30,905 bases of DNA from CAZRKC01 sp964600665 (GTDB lineage: Bacteria > Bacillota > SLNR01): positions 1 to 30,905 of the forward strand of contig CAZRKC010000029.1 of NCBI GenBank assembly GCA_964600665.1. The letters run 5' to 3'. How positions within the stretch are numbered: the first letter of the stretch is position 1; each line of letters begins with the position of its first letter. The notes under the pieces were generated by a model that saw nothing but the letters and a program-made list of their open reading frames with translations, ran no database searches and was not told the origin of the DNA. Shown here piece by piece: positions 14,446 to 23,329 of the stretch. Position numbers and translations under genes: made by a program.

Positions 14446-16188
14446 TCACTTTTCTCCCCAGTGCTGACCGATATGAACTTCTGCGACCGTTGGCACATGC
14501 TTCAAGTAACGACGCCCAGCATCTTCCATCACTTGTTTCAGGATCCTGGCAGCTGCTTCGGCATCGTTTTCACTGACCTCTAAGATAATCTCATCATGTA
14601 CCACTGCGACCATATAGGCATCCAAACTCACCAGAGTGTCCACCAGTTGCCCGATCGCCTGTTTGAGAATATCTGCTGCCCCGCCTTGTACAGGTGTATT
14701 GCATACACTGGCAAGTCCTGCGGTCTCATTGTAAACATGCTTTCTGCCTGCCAAAGTGCGCGTCTCTTTGGGTAAATGTGCTTTCATCCGCCGATGCCAC
14801 TGATCGATCCCGGTATATGCTTCAAAGAAACGGTTGCGAAACAACGATGCTTCACCGAGAGTCATATGGATTCCGTATGTCTCGCGGGCATACTCCATTA
14901 ATCCCCGGGCACCCATGGCATAAATCAGTCCAAAATTCACCGCTTTTGCAGCCTGTCGTTGAGCAGGTGTCACCTGATGGGATGGTGTTCCAGTCATCAG
15001 CGAAGCCGTCAGTTTATGCAAGTCTTCATGGTTCTGATACGCTGCAATCATTCGCTGGTCTTGAGCCAACTCTGCGGCAACTCGCAATTCAATCTGCGAA
15101 TAATCCGCAATCACCAGTTTCCGTCCTGGAGGTGCCTGAAAACACGCTCGATAAGCAGCCTCGCGTGGAATCTGCTGAATATTCGGTTGCCCGCAGCTCA
15201 TTCTTCCACTCCAAGCCCCCATCTGGCTGTATCGAGGGTGTAACCGGGCTGTCTTTGCGTGAATCATATCAGCAAAAGGATTCAGGAATGAAGACAGCCC
15301 CTTTGCTGCTTGTCGGTACTCTAAAATTGCCGCAACTAAAGGATTTGCTGCATAAGCAGATAAGGTATGTTTCGAGGTGTTTTCAACCAGGATTCCTTGT
15401 TCGCGCAACCAAGCCATGACTTGTTGGCTACTATCAGGATTGATTTGAATAGGTTCACTGTCACCCCACAAAGTCTGCTGCGCGGCGGGTCGGCCCGTAA
15501 ACTGGTAGATTTTTTCCAGCGCGGCCTGACGGTTAGACTCAATGACAAGCCGTAATCTCTGCCAGCAAGACCGATCGAGATAGATTCCCGCATACTCCAT
15601 CTGGGCAATTCCTCTGACGCATGCAAACTCCAAGCGGGCAACTTCGATCAAATCCTCCTCAACCAATATGGGTACCATTTTATCCCTCAACTCCAAAAGA
15701 ATCTGGGCGTCCCGGGCTGCATATTTCAACTGGCTCTCACTGAGATGACCACTCCAATCACTGGCTTGCTCCTCTTTTGTCAGGGTCACTCCCAAATAAT
15801 GACGCGCCAACACATCCAAAGCAACCCGGTCGGGACCTCCGGATGAACGCAACAATTGAGCTGACAGCATTGTGTCAAAAATAGGTAAGAGAACTGAAAT
15901 ATTAATTGTCATCAAAAACTGAATATCAAACTTCGCATTTTGAAACACTTTCACCGCAGAGGATGCGAACACCCTTTCCAGAAGCGGATTCATCTCAGGG
16001 TCCAACTCCAAACAGTCCAGGATCAAGACAGGATAACCTGGTATGGCCAGCTGAATCAACCGCAAAGATGCAGAATGAGGATCCAATCCGGTCGTCTCCG
16101 TATCCACACCGATGACTGCGGCATTTAAAAGTGCAGGTAGCATTCTCTGAAAATCCTCCGGACATTTGATCAGTTGGTACTGCGTCAT
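14446..16188 (-). CDS. Family A DNA polymerase with 3'-5' exonuclease, no 5' nuclease (Klenow-like)
   Basis: 580 residues, about the size of the Klenow fragment. The proofreading domain has ExoI VDTETTGLDP (Asp29, Glu31), ExoII QNAKFDIQFL and ExoIII YAARDAQILLEL, all catalytic acids intact. The polymerase domain has motif A IADYSQIELRVAAEL (Asp362), motif B RQAAKAVNFGLIYAMG with the phenylalanine that excludes dideoxynucleotides poorly (F762 position), and motif C VVHDEIILEV (Asp532). There is no flap-nuclease domain, and a normal PolA would have one. The frame opens at a GTG that overlaps the ABC stop (GTGA), but ATG 16188 is better placed after AGGGGTG. Tight coupling to the exporter genes is odd; a role in repair is plausible but inferred. 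Confidence 0.92.
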   Translation of the reverse strand: MTQYQLIKCPEDFQRMLPALLNAAVIGVDTETTGLDPHSASLRLIQLAIPGYPVLILDCLELDPEMNPLLERVFASSAVKVFQNAKFDIQFLMTINISVLLPIFDTMLSAQLLRSSGGPDRVALDVLARHYLGVTLTKEEQASDWSGHLSESQLKYAARDAQILLELRDKMVPILVEEDLIEVARLEFACVRGIAQMEYAGIYLDRSCWQRLRLVIESNRQAALEKIYQFTGRPAAQQTLWGDSEPIQINPDSSQQVMAWLREQGILVENTSKHTLSAYAANPLVAAILEYRQAAKGLSSFLNPFADMIHAKTARLHPRYSQMGAWSGRMSCGQPNIQQIPREAAYRACFQAPPGRKLVIADYSQIELRVAAELAQDQRMIAAYQNHEDLHKLTASLMTGTPSHQVTPAQRQAAKAVNFGLIYAMGARGLMEYARETYGIHMTLGEASLFRNRFFEAYTGIDQWHRRMKAHLPKETRTLAGRKHVYNETAGLASVCNTPVQGGAADILKQAIGQLVDTLVSLDAYMVAVVHDEIILEVSENDAEAAARILKQVMEDAGRRYLKHVPTVAEVHIGQHWGEK

Positions 16189-16193
16189 CGGGC

Positions 16194-18029
16194 TCACCCC
16201 TTTTCCTTCAATAACTGGTGTTCACTTTCCGCAATATACTGGTTTGTATACAGTTTCCAATAGTGACCTCGTTGCGTTATCAACTGCTCATGGGACCCAT
16301 CTTCAATGATGTTTCCGCCTTCCATCAGCAAAATCCGGTCACATGAGCGGATGGTTGACAATCGGTGGGCGATGATGATGCTGGTTCGCCCTGCAAGCAC
16401 GATTTGCAACGCATCTTGAATCAATCGTTCTGATTGGGTATCGATGCTGCTTGTCGCCTCATCGAGGATAAATATGGGCGGTTGTCTAATGACCGCTCGC
16501 GCAAAAGAGATAATTTGCCGCTGACCGGCAGAGAGGAGTCCGCCCCCTTCCCCCACTTGAGTATGATACCCATTGGCTAGTTTCTCGATAAAATCGTGAA
16601 CTCCTACCTGGATGGCCGCTGCCTTGATCTCGTCATCCGTTGCCAGGAGATTTCCATAGCGAATATTATCCATCACAGAACCACTGAACAAGTGCGGTGT
16701 CTGCTGCATGTAACCGATCTGATGATGTAGCCAGCTTTGACTGCGGTCACGAATATCCATACCATCCATCAAGATCCGACCTTTTATAGGGTCATAAAAA
16801 CGACAGATCAGGTTGACTAAAGAACTTTTCCCAGACCCGGTTGACCCTACCAAAGCAACCGAAGTACCCGCCTCAATGGTGAGGCTCAGGCATTCGAAAA
16901 CCGGTTCGGCTGGATGATAGAAGAATTCGATTTGATCCAACACAATGTTCCCGGTCGCGATACTGAAGATCTCCTTCCGAGGATGGAGAATTGTGCCATA
17001 CACTTGAATGACATCCTCGCGATCTTGGATATCCGGTCTCTCGTCCAAAAGATGTAAAATCCGCTCAGCTGATACCTGTGCTGATTGCATTTCAGACAGA
17101 ATCCGCGCCATCTCCCGAATTGGTTCAAAAAACTGCATGGAGTAATTGACAAAGAGCACAATGGTCCCATAACTCAACATACCGGTCGTGACCTGATATC
17201 CGCCAGCTGTCAATGCCAGGACAGTTCCGACTGCACCAATATTGATCACAACCGGCTGGAAGAGAGCACTAAACATGGCCGAACGGATGCTCTTTTGCCG
17301 CATCTCTCCAGTCAATCCAGAAAAAGCATCAATAATGGAGTCTTCAACAACCAGGGTTTTAGTGGTCCTGGCACCCGTGATTCCTTCATGAATTGCGCCC
17401 GTAATTCGAGCATTGAGCCCTCGTACATGTCGCTGTAATGCCATGATATGCTGCTGAAAATACCAGCTAACGAACACCAAGGCAGGTACTACAGATAAAG
17501 TGATCACTGCCAATCGCAAGTTGACGACGATCATGATCACGATAATTCCAATCATCATGGTGAACCCCCAAACCATATCCACTAATCCCCAGGAGATAAA
17601 TTCACCAAGCTTTACAACGTCTGAAGTCAGGCGGGCCATGATGCGGCCTGCAGGATGCTGATCATAATATCGTCTTGAGAGGTTCTGTAATTGTGCAAAC
17701 CCAGCTTCTCGGATATCGCAGGCCAAGCCTGCTTCCATGATGCCGGCAAAATGGATAAATAGATATATGACGAAGGCTAATGCCATTGTATATACCCCAT
17801 AGAAGATGAAAAAGGCGGTCTTTCCGGTCACATCTCCTGTCAAAATGAACCGGTCGATGATATACTTGGTCAAATATGTCATAAGCACATCCATTACACC
17901 CAAGAGTGCCAGACATATACATGTCAGGATCATAATTGTACGATACGGATGAAGGAACGGAATGATGCGGACCCATAAGCGATAATTAATCCGACTGACC
18001 TGCTCGATCTGATTATCGTCCATATCCAT
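16194..18029 (-). CDS. Heterodimeric ABC exporter subunit with consensus Walker B
   Basis: 611-residue half transporter: six-helix membrane domain (about 1-330) then an ATPase domain. Seen in order: Walker A GSTGSGKSS, Q-loop GYMQQTPHLFSG, signature LLSAGQRQ (SAGQ in place of SGGQ), Walker B IFILDEATSSID with the catalytic Glu, and H-loop IIIAHRLS. With the adjacent subunit it matches BmrCD/TM287-288-like multidrug or lipid exporters, where one ATP site is degenerate. Start ATG at 18029, 8 nt after GGAGG, is preferred to the GTG nine bases upstream. Its start overlaps the end of the other subunit by 17 bp. The substrate is unknown. Confidence 0.92.
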   Translation of the reverse strand: MDMDDNQIEQVSRINYRLWVRIIPFLHPYRTIMILTCICLALLGVMDVLMTYLTKYIIDRFILTGDVTGKTAFFIFYGVYTMALAFVIYLFIHFAGIMEAGLACDIREAGFAQLQNLSRRYYDQHPAGRIMARLTSDVVKLGEFISWGLVDMVWGFTMMIGIIVIMIVVNLRLAVITLSVVPALVFVSWYFQQHIMALQRHVRGLNARITGAIHEGITGARTTKTLVVEDSIIDAFSGLTGEMRQKSIRSAMFSALFQPVVINIGAVGTVLALTAGGYQVTTGMLSYGTIVLFVNYSMQFFEPIREMARILSEMQSAQVSAERILHLLDERPDIQDREDVIQVYGTILHPRKEIFSIATGNIVLDQIEFFYHPAEPVFECLSLTIEAGTSVALVGSTGSGKSSLVNLICRFYDPIKGRILMDGMDIRDRSQSWLHHQIGYMQQTPHLFSGSVMDNIRYGNLLATDDEIKAAAIQVGVHDFIEKLANGYHTQVGEGGGLLSAGQRQIISFARAVIRQPPIFILDEATSSIDTQSERLIQDALQIVLAGRTSIIIAHRLSTIRSCDRILLMEGGNIIEDGSHEQLITQRGHYWKLYTNQYIAESEHQLLKEKG

Positions 18030-19803
18030 CTCCCTCACCTCCCTCTTCTACAGCCACGGCTTGCTGGATCTCCCAAATTTTCTGATACAATCCAGGCTGT
18101 TGGATCAACTCTCCATGAGTGCCAATGGCTTCTAATGTACCGTCTTGAATCACGAGGATTCGATCTGCTTCCATGAGGGTTGTAATGCGATGGGATATGA
18201 GAATGACCGTCGCCGTTTTCGATGCATTCATCATGCTATGTCGGATTTGCTGATCAGTTTCAGTATCGACTGCGCTCAACGAGTCATCGAATATCATGAC
18301 CGGCATTGGTTTCAACAAAGTCCGGGCAATGGCAACCCGTTGCTTTTGCCCACCGGAGAGCGACACCCCTCGCTCGCCGACTAAAGTATCATAGTCTGCA
18401 TCAAAACGCTGAATGTTGTGATGGATAGCGGCAGCTTTCGCTGCGCGCACGATTTCAGAACGGTTGACCGGTTCACGGATGGCAATATTCTCAGCAATTG
18501 TTCGGGCATACAAAAATGTATCTTGCAGCACTAAGCCAACATTGCGTCTTAAGTGATGCTTTTTAATTTGCCGAATGTCCATACCGTCAATCTGAATCTG
18601 CCCCTGATTGGTTTCATATAATCTCGTAATCAAATACGCCAAAGTGGATTTACCAGATCCCGTGGGACCTAAAATCCCGATAGTTTCCCCTGCATTGATA
18701 TGAAAGCTCAACCCTTTTAAAATGAACACATCCGGCTGGTCCGGATACGCAAACCATACATCTGAAAAAGCAATCTCTCCTTGAATATCAGGCTCCCATT
18801 CTCCATCATCGGCTTCATCTAGGGGTGCCTGCAGGATTTCATTCAACCGTTGTTCTGCGACAGTGGCTTTCCCGAATTCCGAAATCACCCGGCCAAGTTG
18901 GCGTACAGGGTACAGAAGCATATTCTCGTATGCCAAAAATGCAACGACAGTCCCCAATGTGATCTGGCCTGAAATGACCCAGGTTGTGCCGAAAAACAAA
19001 ACAAGACCAATCTGGATAAAGCAAAATAAATCTGATAGGGACCAAAAAACGGCAAACCGTTGAATTAGCTGATATACTTTGTCCCTCAGATCATCATTGA
19101 GCAATTGAAACCGTTGATGCTCGTAAGGTTCTCGGCCGAATGCTTTAACGATGGTCACCCCATGCAGATACTCTTGAATAAATGTGGTCAGCCGGGCTTC
19201 GGATTCATCTGCTTCCTGGAAGTGATCTTTGATCTGCCTGAAAAACAAAGCTGCGGATATGGTGATCAAAGGGACCAAAATGAGTGCAATGATTGTCAGC
19301 GCGGGGCTTAGTATGATCATCAGTGTCGTGATGATCATAACCATTGAGATAATACTCGTAATCTCCACTAATTGAACGGCGATAAACCGTCTTACAGTCT
19401 CCACATCCGATGTTGCCCGCTGTATCAGATCACCAGTCTCATGGGTTGAGAAATATGCAAAAGGCACGTGCTGCAGGTGAATCATGACTTGGTCTTTCAA
19501 AGCCTTCGCCGCGTTCTCCGCTGCCATTGCGGACAAATATCCTTTTTGAAACAAGAAGAAAGACCTGGCCACACTCACAACCAGTATCAATAATCCAGTC
19601 CCCACCAATGTCCCCCTGCTAAACCAACCGAACCACCAGAAGGAAAGATCTTCCCCACCGGCGATCACCGTGTCAATGGCGTACCGAATAGCCAGGGGAA
19701 TCAACATCGCAAACGCGTTGCTTAAGACTGCGGCTCCCACCGAAAAGTAATAAATATGGAGATTCCCCCGCATGTGACGAAGAAGACGACTTATTCCTGA
19801 CAT
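18013..19803 (-). CDS. Heterodimeric ABC exporter subunit with degenerate Walker B
   Basis: 596-residue half transporter: membrane domain (about 15-320) and ATPase domain with Walker A GPTGSGKST, Q-loop VLQDTFLYARTIAENI, canonical signature LSGGQKQRVAIART, Walker B VMIFDDSLSAVD and H-loop ILISHRIT. Asp replaces the catalytic Glu after Walker B. Together with the SAGQ signature of the partner, this makes one complete degenerate ATP site, as known for heterodimeric exporters. The frame runs 16 codons further upstream, but ATG 19803 is chosen: GGAGG lies 5 nt before it, inside the extension. First gene of a probable operon running through the polymerase to the rhomboid. No clear promoter was identified. 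Confidence 0.92.
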   Translation of the reverse strand: MSGISRLLRHMRGNLHIYYFSVGAAVLSNAFAMLIPLAIRYAIDTVIAGGEDLSFWWFGWFSRGTLVGTGLLILVVSVARSFFLFQKGYLSAMAAENAAKALKDQVMIHLQHVPFAYFSTHETGDLIQRATSDVETVRRFIAVQLVEITSIISMVMIITTLMIILSPALTIIALILVPLITISAALFFRQIKDHFQEADESEARLTTFIQEYLHGVTIVKAFGREPYEHQRFQLLNDDLRDKVYQLIQRFAVFWSLSDLFCFIQIGLVLFFGTTWVISGQITLGTVVAFLAYENMLLYPVRQLGRVISEFGKATVAEQRLNEILQAPLDEADDGEWEPDIQGEIAFSDVWFAYPDQPDVFILKGLSFHINAGETIGILGPTGSGKSTLAYLITRLYETNQGQIQIDGMDIRQIKKHHLRRNVGLVLQDTFLYARTIAENIAIREPVNRSEIVRAAKAAAIHHNIQRFDADYDTLVGERGVSLSGGQKQRVAIARTLLKPMPVMIFDDSLSAVDTETDQQIRHSMMNASKTATVILISHRITTLMEADRILVIQDGTLEAIGTHGELIQQPGLYQKIWEIQQAVAVEEGGEGDGYGR

Positions 19804-20123
19804 GATATCCTCCTGTAATGGGCGTAGCGCTAGTGAGGATTGCTTCTGCACCGAGCCTCAGATCCGCTGATCAGATGATCGAATGCGATACCTGCACCGG
19901 TGTGAAGATGACCTAACGGATACGAATGCGCATATCCATTTTACAATCATGAAGGACGATGCTGTCTGCATGTGTAAATATTCGGTGCAATGATACATAT
20001 TTTACAAAAGGTGTTTATTCCCTTTTTCTTTGGCAGAACTTACACATCAGTTGACCTTTGGCGTGTTTTTAGTTACGCTAGATGTGAGGATGCAGTATCG
20101 ATGCGCATAAGGGAGGGGTTGAC
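19804..20123. other. Divergent intergenic region between ABC exporter and DUF2905 gene
   Basis: 320 bp without a gene. Plus-strand promoter elements for the DUF2905 gene are at 20051-20079. A weak inverted repeat (TGTGTAAATAT near 19970 and ATATTTTACA near 19997) and short palindromes CTGATCAG and CACCGGTG are present. No convincing minus-strand promoter for the ABC genes was found, though one must lie here. Confidence 0.5.
20051..20079 (+). promoter_or_regulatory. Probable promoter of the DUF2905 gene
   Basis: -35 TTGACC (20051-20056), 17-bp spacer, -10-like TACGCT (20074-20079), 45 bp before the start codon. The -35 is good and the -10 is weak. Confidence 0.5.
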
Positions 20124-20333
20124 GTGCCATCCATGGGAAAAATATTGATCACCATCGGTCTTCTGATCACAGGGATGGGAATTTGGATATCGTATGGAGG
20201 GCGGTTGGGTTCTGGGCGTCTGCCAGGGGATATCATCATCCAGAGGGATCACTGGACCGTCTACATTCCGATTACTTCAGGGATCATCATCAGCTTGATA
20301 TTATCTTTCGTGTCTTTCATAATGCGGCAATAA
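20124..20333 (+). CDS. DUF2905 family small membrane protein
   Basis: 69 residues with two hydrophobic segments (about 4-24 and 45-66) separated by a loop carrying GRLPGDIIIQ, the conserved motif of DUF2905. The family is widespread in Bacillota, often near ruvAB or queA, and its function is unknown. Start GTG is preferred because GGGAGG lies 7 nt upstream; the next ATG, three codons on, would be too far. It is monocistronic: its own promoter upstream, strong terminator 7 bp after the stop. It does not sit in the usual ruv context. Confidence 0.85.
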   Translation: MPSMGKILITIGLLITGMGIWISYGGRLGSGRLPGDIIIQRDHWTVYIPITSGIIISLILSFVSFIMRQ

Positions 20334-20339
20334 ATTTTG

Positions 20340-20369
20340 AAGAGGTCCTTTGCAGAGGACCTCTTTTTT
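20340..20369 (+). terminator. Terminator of the DUF2905 gene
   Basis: Nine-bp stem AAGAGGTCC/GGACCTCTT (20340-20348 with 20357-20365) with an 8-nt loop and a six-T run. Between here and 20490 I see no further feature, and no separate terminator for the convergent ferredoxin-type gene. Confidence 0.88.
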
Positions 20370-20490
20370 ATGGCCAAGATATCCCTTTCGATCGCTATGT
20401 TCGCTTAACCATTTACCAAGATCCCCGATGACGAGAAAGAACTTTCGTTACTGTGAAAACTCGCAAGTCCTCATGGACCACAATGTTGAT

Positions 20491-21216
20491 TCACATCCGC
20501 CTGTACTGAATCTCCAGCGCATGGACAGGACAGTGATCCACACACATCCCACACAGAATACATGCCGTCGTACTCACGACTCCCGTGATAATTTCTTTTG
20601 TGACTTCGATGCTCATGGGGCATACACGGTCACATGTCCCACAACGGGTGCACCGATCCTGATCAACTCTAACGTGTTTTTGCGGTAAATGCAGACGTCG
20701 ACCAAGGATCATCCCTGTTTCCATAAATGGAGCCATCCAGCAGATCCCTTGACATGCAGCCCGCCTGCCAAGACTGATCGTCAACACCAAAAATACACCC
20801 AGAACCAGGAAATATATCATGAACTTCTCAGGCTGATCGATTGATACAATTGACTCAGTCATAAAAAGGGGTTGAATCGTCGGTTTTTTATCTGCCCACT
20901 TGAAAAGTATCAATAAAAGCATCAGCCAAATTGAAAAAATCCCGTTCCTTAATTTGGCAAGAAGGAACCGATTAACTGGTTTTGCGTTGATCCAAGCACA
21001 TGCTTCACTAAGTCCTGCCATAGGACATAACCATGAACACCATGTCCGTCCGAGGAACATCGCGGCCAGAAACAATGAGAAGAAAACCAAGACTGAGCCG
21101 GATATGACACCCAAAGCAGCACCTGCCAGCGCGAGGTAAGGAGACATGTAATTCATGGTGATCGGAAACAGAAGCAGGGACAACAAAGCAAAAGTCAGTC
21201 TGAGTTTCTGGCGCAT
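20491..21216 (-). CDS. NapH/NosR-like polyferredoxin membrane protein
   Basis: 241 residues with about four membrane segments and multiple cysteine motifs. GRTWCSWLCPMAGL (about residue 56) and GRRAACQGICWMAPF (about 150) are the paired CxxxCP-type motifs of the NapH/NosR/CcoG group, at opposite membrane ends. The C-terminal tail (190-235) has two 4Fe-4S ferredoxin clusters: CTRCGTCDRVCP and CILCGMCVDHCP. It likely passes electrons between a membrane pool and a soluble or extracytoplasmic partner; the partner is unknown. Start ATG has AAGGTG 9 nt upstream. It lies 70 bp after the membrane protein gene at 21287 and probably ends that operon. It could also be an FMN-transfer-associated or sulfur-related redox protein. 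Confidence 0.85.
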   Translation of the reverse strand: MRQKLRLTFALLSLLLFPITMNYMSPYLALAGAALGVISGSVLVFFSLFLAAMFLGRTWCSWLCPMAGLSEACAWINAKPVNRFLLAKLRNGIFSIWLMLLLILFKWADKKPTIQPLFMTESIVSIDQPEKFMIYFLVLGVFLVLTISLGRRAACQGICWMAPFMETGMILGRRLHLPQKHVRVDQDRCTRCGTCDRVCPMSIEVTKEIITGVVSTTACILCGMCVDHCPVHALEIQYRRM

Positions 21217-21286
21217 GCATGATCACACCTTACTTTAACATATGATCTTTCAGGAGGCGCGACGGGATCGACGGGATTCATTCATT

Positions 21287-22237
21287 TCATCGGTTTTGAT
21301 ATCGGGAAAAAATCAGTTTTGTAGTAATGGAGGCAATAAATGCAATCATCCCCAGTTTTCCACCATAACCTATGAAAATCTCACTACTGGCTAAAAACAA
21401 TATCCCACTGAAAAGTCCGACCATGGGATAAAATAAACGTCCTGGAATGCGCGTCGGGGTACACATACCAGCGAATGCGGCACAGTAAACCCCAGCCACA
21501 TACACTCCCGACCCCACCTTGAACAACAATGGAAAAGATAAAGCAGCTATGCCTCCGACAATGCTGGCAGCTGCAACAACATGAATATTCCGTTGATATG
21601 TCAAAAGAAACGTAGCGTATGCGGCCATTGCGCAGATAATCAGCATCGGTATGCCCATGTAGAAATAACTCACGGAAAGAATGGGTACCGAAGAAGCAAT
21701 CCCAAGGGGCACCATCGCAGGGCTGAATATGTAAACAGTGAGCAACGTTCCCATAAAGGCAGTCGCACCCAACTTACCCCCAATTCCAACAAAGGCCTTC
21801 CGCCCCGTCTCATAAATCAACCAGCCTAGAAAAACTGCAACCATTAGATGAGGCGGTGACAATAGGGAAAAATGACTCATGCCTACAAAAGAGCCACAAA
21901 AGATGATCAACGCGTACTCAGGAAAAAACCAACCCGCCAGTAAACCCACCCCGGTGGATGCGGCCACAGGAGACCAACCACCTTGCCAAATGAGTAAGTA
22001 AGTCACAAATCCGCCTGCCATTGTACCCAGCAAGAAGCGACCGTCAAAATGGACATTGATCTTCTCGTATTTGTTCCCTTTCAAATAAATCAAGGTCTGC
22101 AGTACCAGGGCAGCTAAAACACTAATCAACCAGAAACTGCTCCCCCAGACCAAACTTCGGTACGCCGGAGTCAACCCCATGGTGAGAAAAAACATGGCAG
22201 CAGCAGCATATATGATTGTTGGCAAGATCATCCACAA
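21287..22237 (-). CDS. Polytopic membrane protein with internal duplication, function unknown
   Basis: 316 residues, about nine to ten hydrophobic segments, no family recognised. Residues 90-171 and 220-310 look like two copies of one unit. Each has an alanine-rich helix, a small-residue helix with FCGSFVGMS or YCAAFAGMC, a hydrophobic helix, then GIGGKLGATAFMGT or GYGGKLGMIAFIAS and a final T..IF. Inverted- or tandem-repeat folds are common in transporters, so a transport role is plausible but unproven. Start is TTG at 22237, 7 nt after GGGAGGG; the ATG two codons on is the alternative. It lies 120 bp after the kinase gene and before the NapH-like gene, probably in one operon. Confidence 0.8.
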   Translation of the reverse strand: MWMILPTIIYAAAAMFFLTMGLTPAYRSLVWGSSFWLISVLAALVLQTLIYLKGNKYEKINVHFDGRFLLGTMAGGFVTYLLIWQGGWSPVAASTGVGLLAGWFFPEYALIIFCGSFVGMSHFSLLSPPHLMVAVFLGWLIYETGRKAFVGIGGKLGATAFMGTLLTVYIFSPAMVPLGIASSVPILSVSYFYMGIPMLIICAMAAYATFLLTYQRNIHVVAAASIVGGIAALSFPLLFKVGSGVYVAGVYCAAFAGMCTPTRIPGRLFYPMVGLFSGILFLASSEIFIGYGGKLGMIAFIASITTKLIFSRYQNR

Positions 22238-22357
22238 AGGCAGGCCCTCCCTTTTCTCTCCGATGCGTGTATCGAAGAAGCCCTCTCTTGCGTACTATTC
22301 TCGCATGAACAGCCGAACCCTCCATTTATTAATCTCATGAACGACTTGAACCACCCG

Positions 22358-23293
22358 TTACAATCGCCCACCAGCCAAAAAAGTGATTCCCATCCGGACT
22401 GCCCCCATGGCAGCATCTTCTTGTGGTAACACAACCCGAACGTGCGTATACTTCTCTTGAAAACGCCGTGTGAATGCCTCAAAGTGAAGCCTGCTTTTTA
22501 CGATGGCGCTTCCCCAAGCGCCGACAATAAATGATTCTTCTACATCCATCTCCAATTTCTTTACCACCGAATCCCCTAAAGTAAAGGTATGAAAGGAAGC
22601 ATCTTCGAGGAGCTTTTTTGCATAATGATCTCCTTTTTCGGCAGCCTCATCAACAAGTTGAGGTAATCGATATTGAGACCAGGACGACCAGGTGCCTCGC
22701 CCAATTCGTATCAAATCTGCACGGTCAGTTAATCTTAAACGATCAGACAGCATGTGAGAAAGCAGAGATGCCTCACACCGACTGTCATAAACCAGCGCCA
22801 TGTGCTGCAATGCACTCAGAGCGATGGATGTTCCTGACCCTTCATCCGCACCCATGGTAAACCACCAACCACCGCTCCGTGCGATTTCTCCTAACTTGTT
22901 TCGACCAAATGCCACTGACCCAGTACCGGATATCACCAAAACTCCAACTCCTCCTGTGGCTGCATAGTGAGCAACCTCAGAATCATTTCCACACCAAATT
23001 GGACATGAAAAACCACTTAAAGAATCATAAACTGCACGTATCCGTTGATAGTCCGGGGTCGAATCGATTCCGGTCGATCCTACCACCAAATATCGGCAAT
23101 CCTCTCGCCTACCCATAAATTGGGCTAAGCAAGCATCGATGTGTAAACTAACTTCGCGGATACCATCTGAAAGTTCTTTGAAGCGAAATCCAGCAGCTGT
23201 TCCTGTGAAAACACCTAAGGATGCACCGCTCAAAGTGCATGCTCTCACCAAAAATTTTGTACCACCGCTGTCGATCCCCAATATGTAATCCAT
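22358..23293 (-). CDS. BadF/BadG/BcrA-type ATPase, probable amino-sugar kinase
   Basis: 311 residues of the ASKHA (actin-like) ATPase fold: phosphate-1 motif ILGIDSGGTKFLVRA (Asp8), VVGSTGID, GNDSEVAHYAATGG (about 100-113) and phosphate-2 motif VLVISGTGSVAFG, followed by GWWFTMGADEGSG. The pattern is that of N-acetylglucosamine/glucosamine kinase-like members of the BadF family. The neighbouring SIS-domain gene supports phosphorylation of an amino sugar or related cell-wall sugar in the cytoplasm; the exact sugar is not decidable. Start ATG has GGAGG 7 nt upstream. It lies 36 bp after the SIS gene in the same operon. Confidence 0.85.
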   Translation of the reverse strand: MDYILGIDSGGTKFLVRACTLSGASLGVFTGTAAGFRFKELSDGIREVSLHIDACLAQFMGRREDCRYLVVGSTGIDSTPDYQRIRAVYDSLSGFSCPIWCGNDSEVAHYAATGGVGVLVISGTGSVAFGRNKLGEIARSGGWWFTMGADEGSGTSIALSALQHMALVYDSRCEASLLSHMLSDRLRLTDRADLIRIGRGTWSSWSQYRLPQLVDEAAEKGDHYAKKLLEDASFHTFTLGDSVVKKLEMDVEESFIVGAWGSAIVKSRLHFEAFTRRFQEKYTHVRVVLPQEDAAMGAVRMGITFLAGGRL

Positions 23294-23329
23294 ATTGCTC
23301 CCTCCGGTCTATCATCGTTTCTTCTATCT

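Noticed and set aside
14694..15419. 241-codon plus-strand frame
   Set aside because: It is antisense to conserved polymerase motifs, with no ribosome binding site and no recognisable domain.
20441..20470. Weak hairpin (GAAAG/CTTTC) between the DUF2905 terminator and the NapH-like gene
   Set aside because: The stem is short and has no T-run in the minus direction, so it cannot be called a terminator.
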